Assembly (NCBI GenBank): GCA_963814985.1
Contig: CAWFFV010000113.1
Location: 1-6,572 of the forward strand
Length of the DNA stretch: 6,572 bases
Source: CAWFFV01 sp963814985
Lineage (GTDB): Bacteria > Chloroflexota > Ktedonobacteria > Ktedonobacterales > Ktedonobacteraceae
Direction of reading: 5' to 3'
In this document: positions 1 through 5,340 of the stretch, piece after piece
Numbering within the stretch: the first letter of the stretch is position 1
How the letters are laid out: each line of letters starts with the position of its first letter
Notes under the pieces: model-generated
What the model was told of the DNA's origin: nothing
Databases searched by the model: none
Seen by the model: the letters and a program-made list of their open reading frames with translations, nothing else
Translations under genes and position numbers: made by a program

Positions 1-297
1 AGTTGAGTCTTGATCCAGGTGTGAGGCGGTTCTATGTGGTGTTTCTTGTTCCAGGTCCCAGGTATCCTGGTTTTTCCTTAAATGATGTTTTTTGTTGAAG
101 CTAGCGTTTGTGAATGTGCAAAAACCACTATACATATCACACCTGGACGATGTTCCTTCCAGGTGTGATATGTATAGTGGTTTTTGCCATACTTGAGTAG
201 GTAGGCCTGGCTTCTGCTGTGAGGTACAAAATGAACAATTTCCGAACTTTGCCATTGAAGATCCGAGAACGGGCAATGACGTGTGTGAACACCAGCA
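1..297. other. Gene-free stretch with repeats, left edge
   Basis: I see no convincing coding region on either strand here. The stretch lies downstream of the tetR stop codon. It contains a perfect long hairpin (118-187, listed separately). An 11-base word TCCAGGTGTGA at 14-24 also occurs in the right arm of that hairpin at 158-168. A small dyad CCAGGTATCCTGG at 58-70 is followed by five T residues (71-75) and could be a weak plus-strand terminator for a gene left of the window, but its stem is only five base pairs. Confidence 0.5.
118..187. repeat. Perfect 30-bp inverted repeat, 10-nt loop
   Basis: Positions 118-147 are an exact reverse complement of 158-187, leaving a 10-nt loop at 148-157. 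The outer ends are GCAAAAACC and GGTTTTTGC and the inner ends are CCTGGA and TCCAGG. It lies about 110 bases downstream of the tetR stop, so it could act as a terminator for the minus-strand operon, with the A and T tracts making it work in both directions. A perfect 30-bp stem is longer than a normal intrinsic terminator, so a mobile palindromic element is an alternative. The structure is certain; the function is inferred. Confidence 0.85.
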
Positions 298-912
298 CTA
301 CCTTCCCTCTCGGGCTATTCCCCTCAGGATGGCCTGGGTGAGCAGCTTTGGTACGTCATTTGACGTCTTCGACTTGACAAGGGCGAGCACGGTCAAGTGG
401 TAGAAGATAGGACCGCCGAACATATCTGCCAGGATGGGAGTCTCCTGATACTCTCCGGAGTTCTCCACGGTCGCGAGCGCGAGCGATGAGCACTTTCAGC
501 CGTTGCAGACGGGGGCGCAGAATCTCTGTCTGATATACTTCCAGCAACTTGGGATGGCCCTGGATTTCTCCCACGAGTCGTGGCATGATCTGCCCGGCAG
601 GCGAGGCTGTGCCAGCCTGATACGCCTCTCGCAGCAGCACACGCAAATCTTCCTCCAGGCTGCCTTGATCCTCCATCGGTGTTTCGTCGCTCAGCGATTG
701 CAACATCTCCCGCACCAGGGCTAGTTTAGAGTTCCAGCGCCGATACAAGGTGAGCTTGGTGTGGATGCCCTTGTGGCGGCAATCGCTTCCAGACTCATAG
801 CCTCATAGCCTCGTGTCACAAATTCCCGTAGTGCAGCCTCCAGTAAGGCGCGATGCGCTGGCTCACTACGTGGTCGCCCGCGTCGTCGTGGCGCACTGAG
901 TGGTTCTTGCAT
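298..912 (-). pseudogene. TetR-family transcriptional regulator, frameshifted twice
   Basis: Reconstructed length is about 204 residues, normal for a TetR repressor. The start at 912 has a strong Shine-Dalgarno AGGAGG (923-928) 10 bases upstream. The first frame gives a basic tail, RGRPRSEPAHRALLEAALRE and GYEAMSLEAIAA, the first helices of a TetR DNA-binding domain. At about 772-775 one base is missing; the next frame continues with KGIHTKLTLYRRWNSKLAL, the recognition helix. A second shift (one extra base, about 452-457) follows RGELR; the correct end reads ETPILADMFGGPIFYHL onward to a stop at 298-300, which fits a TetR C-terminal ligand and dimer domain. The two indels cancel in total length. 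As written, the products are a 63-aa HTH fragment and a 130-aa fragment with a wrong tail, so the repressor is probably inactive unless these are sequencing errors. It is the second gene of an operon with the glycosyltransferase and probably regulated it through the dyads at 2393-2460. Confidence 0.85.
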
Positions 913-1046
913 GGGTTCCGGGCCTCCTCTTGGTCATGTGTTGACGCTCTGTGACGTTGCTGCTGCTGACCGGGTCTGTCCGGCTTCTTCGCACGCTGCC
1001 GAGCCTCGTCCAGGTGCTCTTATTCCAGGAGCGGATGTTTTCTCTG

Positions 1047-2333
1047 CTAACACCTTACGGGCCTATCCTTCCTCCACCTGTCCACATAGCGCAAGAAGTG
1101 TTCAATCGTTTGTCCTATCCCATCCTCCTCCTGAATTTGCTTGCTGAGTTCGGTGGCACGCTGTCGCATCGCCGCATTCGTCACAGCCTCGCGGATCGCC
1201 TCTGCCAGTTGCTCTGCGGTGAGCGTTTGAAATGGGAGCGGAGCAGGCCCTGCCCCCAGCGCAGAAACCAGTCGTGCCCAACTGGGCTGATCGGCGGCCA
1301 GGGGTGTGAACACAGAAGGAACACCACCGCGCAGCGCTGTGCCCGTCGTTCCAGCCCCTCCATGATGCACCAATGCGGCCATACGCGGAAAGAGCCAACT
1401 ATGCGGCAGACTCTCCGCACAGAAAACGAATTCAGGAAGGGTGCGGCCCTTGCCCAGACCTGCCCAGCCGCTGAGGAGCACGCCACGCTGACCAGATAAC
1501 TTGAGTGCCCGCAGGACAAGGTCCAGGGTGGCTTGCGCATCGCGGCTGGTCATACTCCCGAATCCGATCGAGACCGGAGGCGGCTCGGCCTGCAAAAAGT
1601 GCAGTAGATCGGCTGGTGGCTGCCACCCTGCTGGAGGATCAAGAAACAAGTAGCCAGTCACCTGCACTTGTTCAGGCCAATCAGCGGGTCGGGGCAGCAC
1701 CGCCGGGCTGTAGGTGTAGTAGACGGGCATCTCCTTGCGCTGCTGGCGTGCGAGTGGGCCGAAGAAAGGCAGAGGATGTGTCCCTAGCTCACGGCGCAGT
1801 TTCGTGTCGTCCGAGTGCTGGAGTTGCCAGACGACCTGCTCGCTCAGGCTCCAGTTCAGTCGATTCAGCAAAGGGCGACGATCCATGCCTCTGCCAATCA
1901 AAAAGTTGGGAAAGGCTCTGGTTGGGGTCAGAGGAAAGAACATGGCGGCAGTGCATGGAATGCCGAGTTTTTCCGCGATGCTGTAGCCAGTGAACCAGCT
2001 ATATTTGTAGATGATCGCTTCAGCGCCCTGTGCCGCGCGCCAGGCATCCTGGTTGAGGTGGTCAGAAAAATACCGCCGCTGTGCGAGTCCATAGCGCAGT
2101 TGATGGAGCAGATGGCCTCCACCAAGCGCTGAGGAGTCGGCAGCCCCGGTGATAAACGGCTGATACGGGTGGCCCAGTGGCGCAAAATTGACGCCGTAAT
2201 CGGCAACCAGGTCGGCGAAATCTGGCCGGGTTGCCAGCGTGACGCGGTGGCCTTCTTGCCTCAGCCGAACGGCTAAGGCCACAAATGGTTGGGTATCGCC
2301 TTGCCCCCCAATCGTGAAGAGTGCGATTTGCAT
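1047..2333 (-). CDS. GT1-family (UGT/MGT-like) glycosyltransferase
   Basis: An intact 428-aa protein of typical GT-B fold length. The N-terminal domain opens with MQIALFTIGGQGDTQPFVAL; GGQGDTQPF (residues 9-17) matches the G-x-x-GD-x-xP motif of sterol, macrolide and glycopeptide glycosyltransferases, whose Asp is implicated in catalysis. The C-terminal domain has PPPVSIGFGSM (251-261), HHGGAGTT (323-330) and PLAADQPSWA (344-353), the nucleotide-sugar-binding signature. It should transfer a sugar from an activated donor such as UDP-glucose to a small lipophilic acceptor in the cytoplasm; neither donor nor acceptor can be read from the sequence. No signal peptide or membrane segment is seen. 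The start at 2333 has a Shine-Dalgarno AAGGA (2342-2346), spacing 8. It is the first gene of an operon with the tetR remnant, with a 134-base gap. Genes of this type near TetR regulators often serve detoxification or secondary metabolism; that role is inference. It is the only long reading frame here without damage. Confidence 0.93.
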   Translation of the reverse strand: MQIALFTIGGQGDTQPFVALAVRLRQEGHRVTLATRPDFADLVADYGVNFAPLGHPYQPFITGAADSSALGGGHLLHQLRYGLAQRRYFSDHLNQDAWRAAQGAEAIIYKYSWFTGYSIAEKLGIPCTAAMFFPLTPTRAFPNFLIGRGMDRRPLLNRLNWSLSEQVVWQLQHSDDTKLRRELGTHPLPFFGPLARQQRKEMPVYYTYSPAVLPRPADWPEQVQVTGYLFLDPPAGWQPPADLLHFLQAEPPPVSIGFGSMTSRDAQATLDLVLRALKLSGQRGVLLSGWAGLGKGRTLPEFVFCAESLPHSWLFPRMAALVHHGGAGTTGTALRGGVPSVFTPLAADQPSWARLVSALGAGPAPLPFQTLTAEQLAEAIREAVTNAAMRQRATELSKQIQEEDGIGQTIEHFLRYVDRWRKDRPVRC

Positions 2334-2392
2334 GAGATGTGTCCTTCTTCAGACTGCTTCGGATGAACCCGAATGCAGCTGATTATTACCGC

Positions 2393-2426
2393 TATATTTT
2401 GTAAACGCTATTGTTTACAAAATATA
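2393..2426. promoter_or_regulatory. Operator-like dyad 1 (probable TetR site)
   Basis: A perfect dyad with 14-base arms (2393-2406 and 2413-2426) around a 6-base centre GCTATT; the core is TAAACGCTATTGTTTA (2402-2417). It covers the -10 box and expected start of the minus-strand promoter that leads into the glycosyltransferase. Position and symmetry suit a TetR-family repressor. A second site with the same core geometry is at 2443-2458. Confidence 0.75.
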
Positions 2427-2451
2427 TACCACAAAAAATATGTGAACACAA
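2423..2451 (-). promoter_or_regulatory. Sigma-70-type promoter of the glycosyltransferase-tetR operon
   Basis: Read on the minus strand, TTGTGT (2451-2446) is followed after exactly 17 bases by TATATA (2428-2423). Transcription should start near 2416, leaving a leader of about 80 bases before the glycosyltransferase start. The -35 box lies inside operator dyad 2 and the -10 box overlaps operator dyad 1, so a bound repressor would block polymerase. Confidence 0.65.
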
Positions 2452-2460
2452 GCGTTCATA
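2441..2460. promoter_or_regulatory. Operator-like dyad 2 (probable TetR site)
   Basis: TGTGAAC (2441-2447) and GTTCATA (2454-2460) are an inverted pair, with one G-T mismatch, around a 6-base centre. Read on the minus strand its core is TGAACGCTTGTGTTCA, which matches the core of dyad 1 (TAAACGCTATTGTTTA) at 12 of 16 positions, including the off-symmetry AACGCT and TGTT words. The centres are 41 bases apart, close to four helical turns, so two dimers could bind the same DNA face. Confidence 0.65.
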
Positions 2461-2537
2461 AAAGCCAAAGACGAAAGACGGGACGAAGGAATGGTCTGAA
2501 GGCATCCGCGAGGAATTGGAACTGTTATGCATCCCCC

Positions 2538-2588
2538 TTGTTGCGGGTTGGCAGAGTTTGCGCCGCAAACTCTGCCAACCCGCAACAA
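2538..2588. repeat. 51-bp near-perfect palindrome between divergent promoters
   Basis: Positions 2538-2562 are the exact reverse complement of 2564-2588 with a single central base at 2563; a real hairpin would need to open a few central pairs. The arms include GCGGGTTGGCAGAGTTTGCG. It lies about 90 bases behind the minus-strand promoter and 20 bases before the -35 box of the plus-strand promoter, so it is not at the end of any gene seen here. It could insulate the two transcription units or be a small palindromic mobile element. It shares no arm sequence with the hairpin at 118-187. Confidence 0.85.
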
Positions 2589-2607
2589 AACAATAAATCT
2601 GGATAAC

Positions 2608-2636
2608 TTGTCGTAGGATATTTCTCATGCTATACT
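2608..2636 (+). promoter_or_regulatory. Promoter of the sigma-like gene
   Basis: TTGTCG (2608-2613) and TATACT (2631-2636) are separated by exactly 17 bases, a good vegetative-type promoter. The expected start near 2643 gives a leader of about 50 bases before the start codon at 2693. The -10 box is flanked by ATGC (2627-2630) and GCAT (2637-2640), a short dyad that might be a regulator site or chance. Confidence 0.6.
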
Positions 2637-2692
2637 GCATAAGCACATTTAAGAAATATCAAGGCATCTGGAAGCAGGGGGAGTCATTGTCG

Positions 2693-3456
2693 ATGGAGTC
2701 TCGAAACGTCTCTCAACCTTTGGGACCACAACCGGGTATGGGGGGAGAGGGTGAGAGCATATCACCGCCTGAGCTACTTTCAATTAATGAGCTGGCTCGT
2801 TGTTGCTCAGAAGAGACCAACAAATTTCTCAAGCAGCGTATCTCCAATGATCGTTTCTGCATGGAGATATTTCGTCGTGGTATCGTCCGGCGTGATGATG
2901 ACGCATGGGCATGTATTTATCAACAGTATGCACCACTGGTGCTTACGTGGGTGACCCAACATCAAAAAGTTGAACCCCTTTGGGACAAGATGGTAGTGCT
3001 CCACTCGTTAATGCCGCATTTGCCAAGTTCTCTCAGGCACTCACACCCGCCAAAATGGGAAACTTTGACTCACTGGCGGCTATCTTGAAATATCTCAAAA
3101 TGTGCGTTCACAGCGTAGTTGCTGATGAGGTACGCTCGCGTCAAGCACGTCAGTACGAAGAAACGTTGGATGCAATGGAGCACGAACCTGCAACCAGTGA
3201 TCCTGCCGACGATGTGATCTCAAATCTCTCCGCGCAAAGATTGTGGCAGGTCATTCAAGAAGAACTGAATGGCGAGGATGAGCGTGTCCTTCTTTATCTT
3301 GCTTATATTCAGGGTATGAAACCTGGTGAGATTAGGTGCCTGCATCAGCGACTCTTCCCCACTGTTGATGATGTCTACCGCATCAAGCGTAATGTTTCTT
3401 AGCGATTACGCCGAAATACGCGGTTGCGAAGGATGTTTGGGCATCAACATTCTTAG
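2693..3456 (+). pseudogene. Divergent sigma-70/ECF-like factor, frameshifted with an internal stop
   Basis: The ATG at 2693 is preceded by the Shine-Dalgarno-like AGGGGGA (2676-2682). The first frame reads RRDDDAWACIYQQYAPLVLTW near residues 66-86, resembling the helical core of region 2 in ECF-like sigma factors. The frame breaks at the short homopolymers around 2975-2984, where one base seems missing. The other frame resumes with APLVNAAFAKFSQAL, then KYLKMCVHSVVADEVR, and a region-4-like end ERVLLYLAYIQGMKPGEI...DDVYRIKRNVS. A TAG at 3400-3402 follows, but the same frame continues RLRRNTRLRRMFG to a stop at 3454-3456, which looks like the lost natural end. The repaired protein would be about 254 residues with readthrough. 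It precedes an anti-sigma-like gene, as sigma/anti-sigma pairs usually do. The assignment to this family is from memory; an active factor is unlikely as the sequence stands. Confidence 0.75.
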
Positions 3457-3631
3457 TGAGGAGCATTAGATTTACAGTTGAGAATAATCCACGTTTGCAA
3501 AAATAGGAATGGGCCTCGTTTATTTATAGTGAAGAGGATTTTCCAGAAACATGGAGTTCTTCAGTGACACCGGGGAGAGTCGTTAGTGTGCTCAACCAGT
3601 ATCCTAATGTTCACATAGAGGAAAAACGCTC

Positions 3632-4460
3632 ATGGAGTGTAGTAAACCTGGCGCTATTCGTGACGAAGAGTTAGTTGCCTATCTTGCGGGAGAGGACGTA
3701 CAACCAACTGTTATACAGCATATTAAGTACTGTCAACGCTGTTCGTCACAATTGGCAACCTATCAGCGAATGGAACACAAGCTTACCAGTAAACTTTACA
3801 GGTGGGATTGTCCACCGAGTCAGGTACTTGGTGAATACCAGTTGGATCTGCTTGAGAAATCAATTTGCTCTTGAAATCAAACAGCATCTAAATGGGTGTG
3901 TGCTTTGTGCAGCAGACCTGACTACACTTTGCGGCTTTTCTGGCAAATGACCCGATGCTTGTAGATGCAACTGCCTTACAGAAGAGTGTTTCTGTGTCTC
4001 TGAATAATCATCATCCTGTACAAGAAGTAAAACATGTTCTGGAGCAAATACCGGCGCGACCAATCTTTGAGCGGCGCGAGAAAGATCATTGCAACATTGC
4101 TACCTCCGCAACCGCGCATCGCTTTTCAGCGCGATACTGCTCAACAGATGACACGGTCTGATCGCCCATTACTTAGCCGAAGATGTGAATATCTCTCTGC
4201 AAGTCGAACAAGGTGCCGGTCGCAGAGGATCATTGCAATTGATTGGGTTTGTCACTTGTCAAGGGATGGCATTGGAGACACTCCAGGGAACACCGGTACA
4301 GCTTTCATCGCAGACGGATATGAAACGACGCAGAGTATCGATGAACTTGGCAATTTCGTATTTTCATCACTTGTTCCCGCCACTTATACACTGGAATTGC
4401 AGTTCCGAAAGGGACGCTCTCATTGTGATCGATCAGCTTATAGTAACCGCACTGGATTGA
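3632..4460 (+). pseudogene. Zinc-finger anti-sigma-like protein with carboxypeptidase-regulatory-like tail, heavily frameshifted
   Basis: The ATG at 3632 follows AGAGGA (3617-3622). The first segment has IRDEELVAYLAGEDVQP and a zf-HC2-type HxxxCxxC motif (H30, C34, C37), then KLYRWDCPPSQVLGEY. After a shift near 3855-3866 a second HxxxCxxC follows (HLNGCVLC, from 3885). One extra T at 3936-3939 shifts it again to LANDPMLVDATALQ. Further shifts near 4070-4085, 4155-4166, 4305-4325 and 4395-4415 are needed to join KIIATLLPPQPRIAFQRDTA, then NISLQVEQGAGRRGSLQLIG, then IDELGNFVFSSLVPATYTLE and ALIVIDQLIVTALD with its stop at 4458-4460. The tail resembles a carboxypeptidase-regulatory-like (CNA-B-like) beta sandwich. 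No membrane segment is visible. Zinc-finger anti-sigma proteins hold their partner factor inactive, and the partner would be the gene at 2693. Six shifts in about 830 bases mean it makes no full product. Confidence 0.75.
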
Positions 4461-4491
4461 CATTCTTTCCAGATGCTTCTTCCCATCGTTA

Positions 4492-4514
4492 AGAGGCTTT
4501 CCTGCAAAGCCTCT
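4492..4514. terminator. Hairpin between convergent genes
   Basis: AGAGGCTTT (4492-4500) pairs exactly with AAAGCCTCT (4506-4514) across a 5-base loop. It lies between the anti-sigma-like pseudogene (stop 4460) and the minus-strand gene ending at 4530, where a shared terminator is expected. Neither side has a U-tract, so its strength as an intrinsic terminator is doubtful. Confidence 0.4.
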
Positions 4515-4529
4515 ATGCCTATGAACAGA

Positions 4530-4900
4530 TTATTTATTGCATTTGAGCCAGGTACGAACGGTAGCTATGCCTGATTGGTGAGCAGAATTCTCCAGATATT
4601 CTAGTTCACACAGGTCAAGGAACGTTTGTGCGTGCTCCATGAGCGTATAAAGCATAGTAATACATTCTTCAGAAACAAGAAACGCTATACGACGACGCTC
4701 TTCATAGATGAGCATGCCCGTGTCACCGTAGTCAGCCAGCACAACCCAACGTGCATCATTTTTCCCTATCAACGGTCTCGGTTCGCTCAGCGCCACATAG
4801 CCCCTGGGCTTTTTGGTGGTTCTGGTACGGCTGTGAGCATAGCAAGCTGTTGCTTATCTGTGTCTCTGCTCTTGTCATCGCTGTTCTTGTTAATGGGCAT
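4530..4900 (-). pseudogene. Small hypothetical protein, frameshifted
   Basis: I do not recognise this protein. A strong Shine-Dalgarno GGAGAGG (4906-4912) sits 5 bases before an ATG at 4898-4900. The frame reads MPINKNSDDKSRDTDKQQLA, then MLTAVPEPPKSPGAM, and stops at 4787-4789. A second frame picks up at about 4795-4800 with VALSEPRPLIGKND, then ARWVVLADYGDTGMLIYEE, and ends at 4530. Adding one base near 4797-4800 would join them into a protein of about 123 residues with a hydrophilic, proline-rich start and a compact C-terminal part. The join is an inference from the good start signal on one side and the longer frame on the other. The alternative is an independent GTG-started 88-aa gene at 4796. 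No membrane segment or known motif is seen. Confidence 0.5.
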
Positions 4901-5130
4901 ACTTGCCTCTCCACAGGTTTGTCCATGACAGTATTGTAGATCGTAACAGAGAGTTCTGTTGCTTCCGCTTCGCCTACAACCCCTATCAATTGTTGGTAAT
5001 GCTTATCTAAGAGCGCAAATTTTGCGCTAATGATTTCATGAGATGCGTTTACTGAGAAAAATCTCAACATCTGTAATGATCTGCATTCGGCTTCAATCTG
5101 CTGACGCAACCTTGCAACCTCACTTGCCAT
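4756..5130 (-). CDS. Small helical hypothetical protein
   Basis: A 124-aa frame with a good start: AGGAAGG lies 8 bases upstream of the ATG at 5130, and a consensus promoter is upstream at 5230-5258. The first 75 residues look like the real protein: MASEVARLRQQIEAECRSLQ, then helices through HEIISAKFALLDKHYQQLIG and VVGEAEATELSVTIYNTVMD. The pattern resembles small uncharacterised helical proteins I recall from Ktedonobacteria, and no function is known to me. After residue 75 the composition changes and the frame runs through the start of the next gene. Codon 76 is CAA (4903-4905), one base change from TAA, and it sits just before the ATG of the next gene at 4900. I infer that the original stop may have been there and has been lost, giving a 49-residue junk extension. 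Confidence 0.6.
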   Translation of the reverse strand: MASEVARLRQQIEAECRSLQMLRFFSVNASHEIISAKFALLDKHYQQLIGVVGEAEATELSVTIYNTVMDKPVERQVCPLTRTAMTRAETQISNSLLCSQPYQNHQKAQGLCGAERTETVDREK

Positions 5131-5189
5131 CGTTTCTGCCTTCCTGCTAGAGCTAATACGACTTCTGGGTACTGCTTGTTATAGAAGTT

Positions 5190-5226
5190 ATTAAGTTGCG
5201 TAGCTTTGTAACTTGCGTAACTTAAT
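5190..5226. repeat. Dyad and tandem 9-nt repeat at the leftward transcript start
   Basis: ATTAAGTT (5190-5197) and AACTTAAT (5219-5226) are inverted around 21 bases. Inside are two direct copies of TTGCGTA (5196-5202 and 5213-5219), and GTAACTT occurs twice with a 9-base period (5208-5214 and 5217-5223). The block covers the expected start of the minus-strand transcript from the promoter at 5230-5258, so it is a likely operator or a leader hairpin. A third TTGCGT forms the -35 box of the opposing promoter at 5276-5281. Confidence 0.65.
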
Positions 5227-5229
5227 AGA

Positions 5230-5258
5230 ATTATATACACAATCTCAGCATTTGTCAA
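5230..5258 (-). promoter_or_regulatory. Perfect consensus sigma-70 promoter, leftward
   Basis: On the minus strand TTGACA (5258-5253) is followed after 17 bases by TATAAT (5235-5230), a full match to the vegetative consensus in both boxes. It should start near 5223 and drive the small genes at 5130 and 4900 with a leader of about 92 bases. Such a strong promoter normally needs a repressor; the repeat block at 5190-5226 sits where one would bind. Confidence 0.8.
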
Positions 5259-5275
5259 TAGAAAAACAACGAAAC

Positions 5276-5304
5276 TTGCGTCAGATTTACAAAAATGCTA
5301 AGAT
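5276..5304 (+). promoter_or_regulatory. Rightward promoter of the HTH-GNAT gene
   Basis: TTGCGT (5276-5281) and TAAGAT (5299-5304) are 17 bases apart. The -35 box is part of AACTTGCGT (5273-5281), which recurs exactly at 5210-5218 and with one change (AAGTTGCGT) at 5193-5201. The leader before the ATG at 5341 is about 30 bases and carries the ribosome site AGAGGA (5331-5336). Confidence 0.6.
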
Positions 5305-5340
5305 ACACAAAGATAAACGACTAAAGACTAAGAGGAAACC

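Noticed and set aside
118..187. CRISPR array or tRNA at the left-edge repeats
   Set aside because: There is one inverted pair only, no regularly spaced direct repeats, and no cloverleaf or acceptor-end pattern.
951..1499. 182-codon plus-strand open frame
   Set aside because: It is antisense to the well-supported glycosyltransferase, has no recognisable motif, and its protein is rich in Arg, Cys and His as expected of a shadow frame in GC-rich DNA.
1505..1993. 162-codon plus-strand open frame
   Set aside because: Also antisense to the glycosyltransferase; no ribosome site or family-like sequence, so a shadow.
2373..2606. 77-codon plus-strand frame through the operator region and the palindrome
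   Set aside because: It covers two operators and a palindrome, which explain the sequence better, and it lacks a ribosome site. The overlapping minus-strand 84-codon frame is rejected for the same reason.
5064..5258. 64-codon minus-strand frame
   Set aside because: Its start lies inside the -35 box of the consensus promoter, upstream of the expected transcript start, and it overlaps the better supported gene starting at 5130.
5190..5281. Replication-origin iterons
   Set aside because: Only three short TTGCGT copies with unequal spacing, coinciding with promoter elements, and no replication gene or DnaA-box cluster was seen; an operator role is simpler.
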